A stretch of DNA of 64,000 nucleotides from an uncultured Fibrobacter sp. (GTDB taxonomy: Bacteria > Fibrobacterota > Fibrobacteria > Fibrobacterales > Fibrobacteraceae): assembly GCA_934699585.1 (NCBI GenBank), contig CAKUWY010000008.1:1-64000 (forward strand), read 5' to 3'. Below, piece by piece: positions 33,821 through 41,443 of this stretch. Below the pieces are notes generated by a model that saw only the letters and a list, made by a program, of their open reading frames with translations, was not told where the DNA came from and ran no database searches. How positions within the stretch are numbered: position 1 is the first letter of the stretch; each line of letters starts with the position of its first letter. Made by a program: the position numbers and the translations under genes.

Positions 33821-34608
33821 TCCGCGTTTTCTGTAGCATCGTCAGCTTTGGCTGCCTTGGCAGCCTTGGCGGCCTTTTCTGCCGCATGTTCCAGACGGGC
33901 CGGCTTGCCGGCGATGTTGCGGATTAGCCCGAACAAGGCGGAAAGTTCATTACGTGTCGGGTGCAGGCGCTGCAAAAGCGTATTGAGGAAATTGTCCCGC
34001 CAGGCCTGGTCGTGGTACTGCCCCGTCAGGTAGCGGTCCATGAACTTCTTGAAACTGTCAATCTGCTCGATAGTGGCAGGACCCGTTTCGGCAACACCCC
34101 GTGTGGTCCGTTTGGCACGGCCCTCGCCGTTTGCCAACGCTCCGCTACGGCAAAGTTCGTACAGGCCTACCGTTACCGCCTGGGCCAAGTTCAGGCTCAT
34201 GAGTCCCGGCACAGGAATCTCGCACTGGTAGGTACAGGCGTTCACCTCTTCGGTCTCCAGCCCGCAGGATTCCCGCCCGAACACGAGAGCGACGGTTCCA
34301 TCTTCGGGCAACAGTCCCGAAAGCCCGGGCATCATGGTGTGCTTGATGGCCGAACCGTAGATGCGGCGGCTGAAGGCCACCGCGCAGGCGCAGTCCCCGA
34401 TGGCGTCTTCGAACTTGTGGACGATAGTCGCCTTGTCCAAAACCTCGTGGCTGTTGGGGGCCGTGTGGTAAGAGTTTTCAATGACCTTGTCGCGCCTGGG
34501 GTAAACGATATACAGTTCGTCGAGGGCGTAGCAGTGCATGGCACGAGCCACAAAGCCCACATTGTGAGGATGTTCCGGTTCAACAAGTACAACTCTGAAT
34601 TTGCGCAT
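33817..34608 (-). CDS. trmJ: TrmJ-like tRNA/rRNA 2'-O-methyltransferase
   Basis: A 263-residue SpoU/TrmJ-type SPOUT methyltransferase. It begins FRVVLVEPEHPHNVGFVARAM, has VALVFGRESCGLETEEV and the knot-forming IPVPGLMSLNLAQAVTVGLYE. TrmJ methylates position 32 of tRNA; the exact target here is inferred. A helical C-terminal extension ends in a repeated Ala-Lys run (AEKAAKAAKAAKADD). Just upstream of its ATG begins a 119-base heptamer array that reaches the end of lptE. Confidence 0.9.
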   Translation of the reverse strand: MRKFRVVLVEPEHPHNVGFVARAMHCYALDELYIVYPRRDKVIENSYHTAPNSHEVLDKATIVHKFEDAIGDCACAVAFSRRIYGSAIKHTMMPGLSGLLPEDGTVALVFGRESCGLETEEVNACTYQCEIPVPGLMSLNLAQAVTVGLYELCRSGALANGEGRAKRTTRGVAETGPATIEQIDSFKKFMDRYLTGQYHDQAWRDNFLNTLLQRLHPTRNELSALFGLIRNIAGKPARLEHAAEKAAKAAKAAKADDATENAD

Positions 34609-34727
34609 GGGTTAGGATTTAGGGGCTAGGATTTAGGATCTAGGGAGGTGTGGAATGTGAGGTGTGGCATGTGAAATGTGCACTCATAACTCAATACTCA
34701 CAACTCATAACTCACAACTCATCACTG
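34609..34727. repeat. Heptamer-period array filling the trmJ-lptE gap, seventeen units
   Basis: In phase: GGGTTAG, GATTTAG, GGGCTAG, GATTTAG, GATCTAG, GGAGGTG, TGGAATG, TGAGGTG, TGGCATG, TGAAATG, TGCACTC, ATAACTC, AATACTC, ACAACTC, ATAACTC, ACAACTC, ATCACTG. Three word classes follow one another without a frame slip. The array starts next to the trmJ ATG and ends one base before the lptE stop. Confidence 0.92.
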
Positions 34728-34728
34728 A

Positions 34729-35244
34729 TTACCACTTTGCAAGGGCGTTGGCTACGATCAGGTCTTGCAGTTTCTCGATGGCGCGGGCCTGGCCGTGACG
34801 ATCTTCGGACTCGTTCTTGGCCACATCGTAGGTTCCATCCGCCGAAAGGGACTTGTTCTCGTAGATAATCTTGTCCTTTACGTTGTCGTAGAACTTGACG
34901 CTCACCCGGATGGTGACACGGTAAGTCTCTACGTCACTCGAGCTGTTGTAGTTTTCGGGCTTGTTGGTGTAGCTGAGAAGGGTCATCTCGAAATCGGCAT
35001 TGGCGTTCTCATTCACAATACGGACACCACCCGCGTTGCTCTTGAACATGTCCAGCACGCCAGCGCGGATGTTGTTGGCCAGCACCGGGTCCAAAGTCTT
35101 GTCTTCGACCTCGTGAATCTGGACGGTCTTGATGTGGCTTGGCAGCGTGGACGCCGTAAAGCTGTAACAGCCCGAAAGAAGGCTTGCCAATAGGACTGCC
35201 AAAAACATGGGCACTAACCGAAATAAGCATCTTGCAAAAAGCAT
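34729..35244 (-). CDS. lptE: LptE-like LPS-assembly lipoprotein
   Basis: A 171-residue lipoprotein with signal MLFARCLFRLVPMFLAVLLA and lipobox LLSGC. The mature start CYSFTASTLPSHIKTVQIHEVEDKT and the overall alpha/beta plan match LptE, the plug of the LptD outer-membrane translocon for lipopolysaccharide. VTIRVSVKFYDNVKDKIIYE is typical of the central strands. It lies upstream of trmJ on the same strand, separated by the heptamer array. Assignment is by family resemblance; lptD is not in the window. Confidence 0.85.
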   Translation of the reverse strand: MLFARCLFRLVPMFLAVLLASLLSGCYSFTASTLPSHIKTVQIHEVEDKTLDPVLANNIRAGVLDMFKSNAGGVRIVNENANADFEMTLLSYTNKPENYNSSSDVETYRVTIRVSVKFYDNVKDKIIYENKSLSADGTYDVAKNESEDRHGQARAIEKLQDLIVANALAKW

Positions 35245-35274
35245 GGCTCAAATCTAGAAAATACTGATTAGAAC

Positions 35275-35359
35275 GCGGGGGTCTTAGGGGGTGTCCCCCT
35301 AGGCGAAGGGGTAGCTGGAGCCGGTATGGCGAAAGCGAGGGGAAGGCTTTCCCCTACCC
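35275..35359 (-). repeat. Dispersed ~80-bp repeat, copy 3 (inverted)
   Basis: Reads on the minus strand as GGGGAAAGCCTTCCCCTCGC, a variable centre, CTACCCCTTCGCCTAGGGGG and ACACCCCCTAAGACCCCC. Same family as 6702-6780 and 22892-22965. Confidence 0.82.
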
Positions 35360-35402
35360 AATCAAGCCCATACAATCTGGGAGTCTATTTCGCCATTCGT
35401 TC

Positions 35403-35430
35403 CTAGCCACTAGCCACTAACCACTAACCA
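35403..35430 (+). repeat. Heptamer-period array
   Basis: CTAGCCA, CTAGCCA, CTAACCA, CTAACCA: four words in phase directly before the serS promoter-like TATATTC (35438). Confidence 0.88.
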
Positions 35431-35478
35431 CTTTTGCTATATTCTCCCCCGTAAAATTTTTATCATCCGAGGCATAAA

Positions 35479-36765
35479 ATGCTTGACATCAAGAAAATCC
35501 GCGAAAATCCGGAATACTACATTGCTGAAACCGAAAAGAAGTACACCACGGTGAGCCTGAAGGACGTTCTTGCCATCGATAACGAACGCCGCCCGCTCCT
35601 CACCGAAGTGGAACGCCTCAAGAGCGAACGCAACGCCGAATCCAAGAAGATTGGCGACCTGAAGAAGAAGGGCGAGAACGCCGACGAAGCCGTGGCCGCC
35701 ATGCGCGCCCTGGGCGACAAGATCGACGAACTCGACAAGAAGCTCAAGGATTTGGACTACAAGCAGACCGAAATGCTCATGCACGTGCCGAACATCGCCC
35801 CCCGTTCCCCGGAAGGCAAGGACTCCAGCGACAACGTTGTCGAAAAAGACGGTCCGATTCCGTTTGACTACTACACCAAGAACGATGACTTTGCCCGCGT
35901 GGACCACAAGACTTTGGGCGAACGCCTCGGCATTTTTGACTTTGAACGCGGCGCCAAGATTTCCGGCAGCGGCTTCCCGGTTTACCGCGGTCTCGGTTCC
36001 CGCCTGGAACGGGCCCTCATCCAGTTCTTCCTCGACGAACACCAGAAGGCCGGCTTCGAAGAATTCACGCCGCCGTACTTGGTGACTCGCAATACCATGC
36101 GCGGCACGGGCCAGCTCCCGAAGTTCGAAGAAGACATGTACCGCTGCGACAAGGACGACGACCTGTTCCTCATCCCGACCGCAGAAGTGCCTCTGACCAA
36201 CCTCTATGCCGGCGAAGTGATTCCGGAATCCGAACTTCCGAAGCGCATCTGCGCCTACTCTGCTTGCTTCCGCCGTGAAGCCGGCTCCTACGGCAAGGAC
36301 ACCCGCGGACTCCTCCGCTTGCACCAGTTCAACAAGGTGGAAATGGTCTACTTCGCCCACCCGGAACACAGCTACGAAGATCACGAGGAACTCACCCGCT
36401 TCGGCGAAAAGCTCCTGGAAAAGCTGGGACTGCCCTACCACCGCCTGGCTCTCTGCAAGGGCGACCTCGGTTTCGGTGCCGCCAAGTGCTATGACCTGGA
36501 AGTCTACGCCCCGGTGGAAAAGAAATGGCTCGAAGTCAGCTCCTGCAGTAACTTCGAAGACTACCAGGCTCGCCGCGCGAACATCAAGACAAAGATTAAC
36601 GGCAAGAACACCTTCGTGCACACGCTGAACGGTTCCGGTCTCGCCACCCCCCGCGTGATGGTGGGCATCTGCGACAACTACCAGCAGAAAGACGGCTCGC
36701 TGTTGATTCCCGAAGTGCTGCGCCCGTACATGGGTGGTCTCGAGAAAATCGAACCGAAGAAGTAA
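35479..36765 (+). CDS. serS: Seryl-tRNA synthetase
   Basis: A 428-residue class II synthetase. The N-terminal coiled-coil arm (residues about 30-100) binds the long variable arm of tRNA-Ser. Class II motifs are visible in GFEEFTPPYLV (motif 1 area), CAYSACFRREAGSYGKDTRGLLRLHQF (motif 2; written here only to mark residues 260-285) and LNGSGLATPRVMVGICDNYQ (motif 3). Length is normal. An AGGCAT leader precedes the ATG at 35479. A strong terminator lies about 120 bases downstream of the stop. Confidence 0.97.
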   Translation: MLDIKKIRENPEYYIAETEKKYTTVSLKDVLAIDNERRPLLTEVERLKSERNAESKKIGDLKKKGENADEAVAAMRALGDKIDELDKKLKDLDYKQTEMLMHVPNIAPRSPEGKDSSDNVVEKDGPIPFDYYTKNDDFARVDHKTLGERLGIFDFERGAKISGSGFPVYRGLGSRLERALIQFFLDEHQKAGFEEFTPPYLVTRNTMRGTGQLPKFEEDMYRCDKDDDLFLIPTAEVPLTNLYAGEVIPESELPKRICAYSACFRREAGSYGKDTRGLLRLHQFNKVEMVYFAHPEHSYEDHEELTRFGEKLLEKLGLPYHRLALCKGDLGFGAAKCYDLEVYAPVEKKWLEVSSCSNFEDYQARRANIKTKINGKNTFVHTLNGSGLATPRVMVGICDNYQQKDGSLLIPEVLRPYMGGLEKIEPKK

Positions 36766-36774
36766 TCTTCCAGA

Positions 36775-36875
36775 TTCCGGGTCAAGCCCGGAATGACGTA
36801 GGAGTCGAGTGCAATGTCAGACTGCTTGCAGGCTAGCATTGCCGAGACGAACCAGTCATGCCGCAAAGCGGAATG
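36775..36875. repeat. Palindromic repeats downstream of serS
   Basis: ATTCCGGGTCAAGCCCGGAAT at 36775-36795 is a clean palindrome. Further GAATGACG-type ends occur near 36869. Same broad class as the other dispersed palindromic units. Confidence 0.6.
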
Positions 36876-36887
36876 ACGCGATAATTC

Positions 36888-36915
36888 AAGCAAGGTCTAG
36901 CGGCCTTGCTTTTTT
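36888..36915 (+). terminator. Terminator downstream of serS
   Basis: AAGCAAGG (36888-36895), an 8-base loop, CCTTGCTT (36904-36911) and a T-run. It separates serS from the lexA promoter. Confidence 0.85.
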
Positions 36916-36970
36916 GCTGTTATCTTAAAGCAACCATCCAAAAAAAATGAAATTTTGTGCACTGAACCTA

Positions 36971-36999
36971 TTGACAAATGCCCAATTGTGCATTATATT
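36971..36999 (+). promoter_or_regulatory. lexA promoter with LexA operator
   Basis: TTGACA (36971-36976), a 17-base spacer and TATATT (36994-36999). The spacer contains TGCCCAATTGTGCAT (36979-36993), an exact match to the published F. succinogenes LexA box TGC-N-C-N4-GTGCAT, so LexA bound here would block RNA polymerase. Confidence 0.92.
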
Positions 37000-37040
37000 T
37001 ATGGTATAGAAATTCCAAACCCTATACCGGGAGGTTCAAA

Positions 37041-37694
37041 ATGGAACATTCAGGCAAAAAAAAGGACTTGACCGACCGCCAGGCCGAGATTTACGAATAC
37101 ATCAAGAAGTATTCCAGAGAAAACCACATGCCCCCTACCGTCCGGGAAATCGGCACTCATTTCGAGATTTCCTCCACTAACGGGGTCCGTTCCATCCTGG
37201 CCGCCCTCATCAAGAAGGGCTACATCAACCGTTCTCCCCGCCTTAGCCGCGGTATCGAGATTCTCGATACCGACAATGGCAAGAACGCCTCTACCGCCCG
37301 TAGCAATACCGTCGAGATTCCCATCGTGGGCCGCGTGGCCGCAGGCGCTCCCATCCTGGCCGTCCAGAACCTGGAAGGTACAGTCACCGTAGATAGGGAT
37401 TTCCTCGCCTGCCGTAGCGACGTGTTCGCCCTGAGGGTCCGTGGCGATTCCATGATCGACGCCGGCATCTTCGACGGCGATCTGGTCTTTGCCCGTCAGC
37501 AAAAATCTGCCGAACGGGGCGAAATCATCGTAGCCCAGATCGATAACGAAGCTACCGTCAAGTATTACCAGCCCTCTTCCGACCATATCGAACTCAGGCC
37601 CGCAAACCCCAAGTACCGCCCCATCATTGTCAAGAGCAACAAGGACTTTTCCATTGCAGGGCGCGTCATCGGTGTCATGCGCAAGGTGAACTAG
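37041..37694 (+). CDS. lexA: SOS repressor LexA
   Basis: A 217-residue repressor-protease. The N-terminal winged helix reads LTDRQAEIYEYIKKYSREN, PPTVREIGTHFEISSTNGVR. The self-cleavage site is Ala101-Gly102 in RVAAGAP, the nucleophile Ser137 in RGDSMIDAGI and the base Lys174 in ATVKYYQP. The ATG at 37041 has a GGGAGG site upstream; the earlier in-frame ATG (36978) lies inside the operator and is excluded. Autoregulated through the LexA box in its own promoter. It is a single gene closed by a terminator. Confidence 0.97.
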   Translation: MEHSGKKKDLTDRQAEIYEYIKKYSRENHMPPTVREIGTHFEISSTNGVRSILAALIKKGYINRSPRLSRGIEILDTDNGKNASTARSNTVEIPIVGRVAAGAPILAVQNLEGTVTVDRDFLACRSDVFALRVRGDSMIDAGIFDGDLVFARQQKSAERGEIIVAQIDNEATVKYYQPSSDHIELRPANPKYRPIIVKSNKDFSIAGRVIGVMRKVN

Positions 37695-37775
37695 GGTTTC
37701 CGCGTCCTTAATCGCGCACTTTATTCACACATTTCGGTTCGCAGGATTCATCGTCGCGGCCATACATATTTAAAC

Positions 37776-37812
37776 AAAAAACGCAGATCCATCTGAGGGT
37801 CTGCGCTTTTTT
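37776..37812 (+). terminator. Terminator of lexA
   Basis: AAAAACGCAGA and TCTGCGCTTTTTT flank a 12-base loop. Both A-run and T-run are present, so it may also serve the convergent minus-strand gene. Confidence 0.82.
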
Positions 37813-37831
37813 ATTCAACGACCTGTAACGA

Positions 37832-38944
37832 TTAATCGTCCATTTCGGCCAGTTCCTCTTCCGCTTCCTTCAAGTCTGCGGCATCGGGACCGTCCATGAA
37901 TTCATTGTCCTCATCCTCTTCGTCCAGGGAGTCCTGGCCGAGAAGACCCATCTGGTAATCTACCTTACGGGCTTCCTTGGACTGGCCAAGCTTGAGGATG
38001 GCGGCACATTCTTCGCAGTAGCCCAGGTGCTTGTCCACCCAGAATTCCGGAGAAACCAGGTTCTTGTTGCAGCGGGTGCAAATCTGGGTCGCCGCTTCCC
38101 GGGTAAACGCCAGGTTCTGCTCTTCCAGTTCCTTCAGGATGCGTTCCGTCAGCTCTTCCTGAGTCTCTTCGGCAAGAGATGCCTTGCGGCGGATCGCCAT
38201 GGTGGGCTTCTTTTCAAGATTCTTGAGTTCAGAAGACACCTTCTTCTTGTTGGCGCCGTCCTCGTGCTCGTCGATTTCGTAGAACATGATGGTCTTGGAA
38301 AGGCGCTTGCCTCCTTCCAAGAGCACGGCAAAAGGCAATTCGATCTTGGGCTTGCCGCCCTTGCCCTGCTTTGTTCCCTTGACTTCGCCAGCAGTTTCCA
38401 CCACTTCTTCAGCTACAGTTTCCGCTTCAACAGGAGCAGACGCAGGCTTCTTGCCGCCCTTGACCTTCTTGACCTCGGCGACCTTCTCGACCTCGGCAAC
38501 TTTCTCGACCTTGTCCTTCTTGGTAGCCTTCGGGGCTTCTTTGACGGGGGCGGGCTTCTTGACGGCAGGAGCCTTCGTAGGAGCCGGCTTCTTGGAAGGG
38601 GCCTTTGCGGGGGCTTTCACCACAGGTTTCTTGGCAGGAGCGGCCTTCTTAGCCGGAGCAGCCTTCTTGACAGGAGCCTTCGCCGGGGCAACCTTCTTTG
38701 CCGGCGCTTTCGCTGGTGCCGTCTTCTTCGCGGGAGCGGCCTTTTTAGCGGGAGCGGCCTTCTTTGCCGGTGCTGCCTTCTTCGCAGGTGCCGCTTTCTT
38801 CGCAGGAGCCTTAGCCGGAGCAGCCTTCCTTGCAGGGGCCTTCGCAGCAGGCTTCTTGGCAGCAGCCTTTGCGGGAGCGGCCTTCTTGACAGCAGCCTTT
38901 ACAGGGGCTTTTTTCGCAGGTGAAGCTTTTTTCTTTGTAGCCAT
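37832..38944 (-). CDS. Histone H1-like basic tail fused to a C4 zinc-finger domain
   Basis: A 370-residue protein. Residues 1 to about 140 are a Lys/Ala/Pro repeat (units such as KKAAPAKKAAPAK) like eukaryotic H1 tails and bacterial H1-like proteins. Residues about 195-245 form a charged domain (LPFAVLLEGGKRLSKTIMFYEID), and residues 285-320 a C4 zinc finger, CTRCNK...GYCEECAAI (Cys289, Cys292, Cys310, Cys313), resembling DksA/TraR-type fingers. The C-terminus is very acidic. Likely DNA- or RNA-polymerase-associated, by inference. It starts 3 bases after the cyclophilin gene, so the two are an operon. Confidence 0.85.
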   Translation of the reverse strand: MATKKKASPAKKAPVKAAVKKAAPAKAAAKKPAAKAPARKAAPAKAPAKKAAPAKKAAPAKKAAPAKKAAPAKKTAPAKAPAKKVAPAKAPVKKAAPAKKAAPAKKPVVKAPAKAPSKKPAPTKAPAVKKPAPVKEAPKATKKDKVEKVAEVEKVAEVKKVKGGKKPASAPVEAETVAEEVVETAGEVKGTKQGKGGKPKIELPFAVLLEGGKRLSKTIMFYEIDEHEDGANKKKVSSELKNLEKKPTMAIRRKASLAEETQEELTERILKELEEQNLAFTREAATQICTRCNKNLVSPEFWVDKHLGYCEECAAILKLGQSKEARKVDYQMGLLGQDSLDEEDEDNEFMDGPDAADLKEAEEELAEMDD

Positions 38945-38947
38945 AGA

Positions 38948-39475
38948 TTACTTCTTTTCCAGAATTTTGATGTTTATAATGGGGTCGCCCTGTTCAATGC
39001 GGCAAACGACGTCTTGCCCGGACAAAACTTTTCCAAAAACTGTATGCTTGCCATCAAGATGGGGTTGGGGCAGCTGGGTTATGAAAAACTGAGAGCCATT
39101 GGTGTTAGGCCCACGGTTGGCCATGGAAATTACGCCGGTCTCGTGCTTGAGGGTACTAATTTCATCATCGATGGTATAGCCCGGACCACCTTTGCCATTC
39201 CCTTCGGGGTCACCACCTTGAATCATGAAGCCCTGAATAACCCGGTGGAACGTAAGACCGTTATAGAAGCCCTTATTTGCAAGTTCCACAAAGTTCGCCA
39301 CCGTATTGGGAGCAGCCTTAAAATCAAGGGAAAGGACAATTTCACCCTCGTGGGTGGTAATAATCGCCTGAATTTCCTTAATCTCCGAATAGGCCTTGTT
39401 AAAAACCTTGCCTTCGGCATAAGAAAACACCACGGCAAACAATAAAGTCACAAAAATACGGAAAAACAACTTCAT
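38948..39475 (-). CDS. Exported cyclophilin-type peptidyl-prolyl isomerase
   Basis: A 175-residue cyclophilin with a signal peptide (MKLFFRIFVTLLFAVVFSYA). Catalytic core segments are VANFVELANKGFYNGLTFHR (active-site Arg in FHR), GFMIQGGDPEGNGKGGPGY and MANRGPNTNGSQFFITQ, with the conserved HLDGKHTVFGKV. It helps fold periplasmic proteins. A TCTATATTACC element lies at about 39516 on the minus strand, back to back with the lepA promoter. The H1-like gene follows after 3 bases. Confidence 0.93.
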   Translation of the reverse strand: MKLFFRIFVTLLFAVVFSYAEGKVFNKAYSEIKEIQAIITTHEGEIVLSLDFKAAPNTVANFVELANKGFYNGLTFHRVIQGFMIQGGDPEGNGKGGPGYTIDDEISTLKHETGVISMANRGPNTNGSQFFITQLPQPHLDGKHTVFGKVLSGQDVVCRIEQGDPIINIKILEKK

Positions 39476-39570
39476 AGGTGAGCAACTACCCCATTTTAAC
39501 TATCGCTGGTAATATAGAAAAAGTAAAGGGGCAGGGCAAAAAAAATTAGAAAAACTATGGGCGGATTTCT

Positions 39571-39578
39571 ATATTTGT
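39571..39578 (+). promoter_or_regulatory. lepA promoter element TATATTTG
   Basis: TATATTTG, 23 bases before the lepA ATG. It is a clear example of the TAnnTTTG motif recurring in this window. Confidence 0.55.
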
Positions 39579-39601
39579 GCTGACTTTAAAAGAAATTCCC
39601 T

Positions 39602-41422
39602 ATGCCGCAAAACGACAACATCAGAAATTTCAGCATTATCGCCCACATCGACCATGGCAAATCCACCCTGGCCGACCGCCTTATCGAACTGACCAAGACT
39701 GTTTCCAAGAACGAAATGACGAACCAGCTGCTGGACGACATGGACCTGGAACGGGAGCGCGGCATTACCATCAAGGCCCACGCCATCCGTATGGTTTATG
39801 AACGGGATGGGCAGGAATACATCTTGAACATGATCGACACTCCGGGGCACGTGGACTTTACCTACGAGGTGAGCCGTTCCCTGGCGGCCTGCGAAGGCGC
39901 CATCCTGGTGGTGGACGCAAGCCAGGGAATCGAGGCCCAGACCCTCAGCAACCTTTACCTCGCCATCGAAAACGACCTGACGGTGATTCCCGTGCTGAAC
40001 AAGGTGGACCTGCCGGGAGCACAGCCCGACCACATCGCCCAGCTGGTAGGCGACCTTCTGGGCTACGACCCCGACAAGATTCCCCGGATTTCGGCAAAGA
40101 CGGGCCTGAACGTAGGCGAAGTCCTGGACAAGATCGTCGACGAGATTCCCGCTCCCAAGGGTGACAGCGGAAAGCCCCTGAAGGCCCTGATTTTTGACTC
40201 CGTCTATGACAGCTACCGCGGGGTCATCAACTACATCCGCATCGTAGAAGGCTCCATCAAGGCGGGCATGAAAATCCGCATGATGAAAACCGGCGGCGAA
40301 TACATGGTGACCGAAGTGGGCACCTTCAGCATGCACCGTGACCCCAGGCCCGAACTTACCGAAGGTATGGTAGGCTACGTTCTTGCCAACGTTAAAACCA
40401 TCAGCGACGTCAAGATTGGCGACACCCTGACCGACACGGCAAACCCTGCCGCAGAACCGCTCCCGGGTTACAAGGATATCTTGCCCATGATTTATTCGGG
40501 CATCTACCCTATCGACCCCGAAGACTACAAGGATTTACGCGAAGCCCTGGAAAAACTCCGCCTGAACGATTCCGCCCTGAGCTGGGAACCGGAAACTTCC
40601 GACGCCCTGGGCTTCGGTTTCCGCACCGGATTCCTTGGGCTTCTGCACATGGAAATCGTGCAGGAACGTTTGGACCGCGAATTCGGCGTGGATATCATTA
40701 CCACCGTGCCCAACGTGGAATACCACGTGTACATGAGCGACGGTACCATGGTGAAAATCGAGAGTCCCTCCAAGCTCCCCGACGCGAGCCGTTACGACCA
40801 CATCGAAGAGCCCTACGTAAAGGCCCAGATTTTTACACCCAAGGACTACGTAGGCGCCCTCATGACCCTCTGCGAAGAAAAGCGCGGGGAATTCGAAACC
40901 ATGGAATACATCGACGAGGAGAAGGTCATTCTCAAGTATAACCTGCCTCTCGCCGAAATCATGTTCGACTTCTACGACCGTCTCAAGTCCGTGAGCCGCG
41001 GTTATGCCGGCCTGGACTACGCTCCCAGCGAATACCGGCGGAACAACCTGGTGAAGCTGGACATTTTGCTGAACGGCGACCCGGTGGACGCCTTCTCGGT
41101 GATTATCCACAGGGACAAGGCCAGCACCTACGCCAACGCCATCTGCGTAAAGCTGAAAGACCTGATTCCGCGGCAACAGTTCGACGTGGCCATCCAGGGA
41201 GCTATCGGCGGAAAGATCATCAGCCGTTCTACCGTGAAGGCCGTGCGCAAGGACGTGCTGGCCAAGTGCTACGGCGGTGACATCACCCGCAAGCGCAAGC
41301 TCCTGGAAAAGCAGAAAGAAGGCAAGAAACGCATGAAGAGCATCGGTTCGGTGGAAGTTCCGCAAAAGGCGTTCCTGGCCGTGCTTTCCCTTTCGGACAA
41401 TTCCAACGGAAACGGCGACTAG
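39602..41422 (+). CDS. lepA: Elongation factor 4 (LepA)
   Basis: A 606-residue translational GTPase that acts on stalled or misassembled ribosomes. G motifs are IAHIDHGKSTLADRL, ERERGITIKAHAI, MIDTPGHVDF and LNKVDLPGA. The LepA-specific C-terminal domain includes GYAGLDYAPSEYRRNNLVKL, RQQFDVAIQGAIGGKIISR and DITRKRKLLEKQKEGKKRMK. Full family length. The signal-peptidase-like gene follows after 21 bases, echoing the lepA-lepB operon of enterobacteria. Confidence 0.97.
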   Translation: MPQNDNIRNFSIIAHIDHGKSTLADRLIELTKTVSKNEMTNQLLDDMDLERERGITIKAHAIRMVYERDGQEYILNMIDTPGHVDFTYEVSRSLAACEGAILVVDASQGIEAQTLSNLYLAIENDLTVIPVLNKVDLPGAQPDHIAQLVGDLLGYDPDKIPRISAKTGLNVGEVLDKIVDEIPAPKGDSGKPLKALIFDSVYDSYRGVINYIRIVEGSIKAGMKIRMMKTGGEYMVTEVGTFSMHRDPRPELTEGMVGYVLANVKTISDVKIGDTLTDTANPAAEPLPGYKDILPMIYSGIYPIDPEDYKDLREALEKLRLNDSALSWEPETSDALGFGFRTGFLGLLHMEIVQERLDREFGVDIITTVPNVEYHVYMSDGTMVKIESPSKLPDASRYDHIEEPYVKAQIFTPKDYVGALMTLCEEKRGEFETMEYIDEEKVILKYNLPLAEIMFDFYDRLKSVSRGYAGLDYAPSEYRRNNLVKLDILLNGDPVDAFSVIIHRDKASTYANAICVKLKDLIPRQQFDVAIQGAIGGKIISRSTVKAVRKDVLAKCYGGDITRKRKLLEKQKEGKKRMKSIGSVEVPQKAFLAVLSLSDNSNGNGD

Positions 41423-41443
41423 TCCCGCCATTCACTTTCTGGT

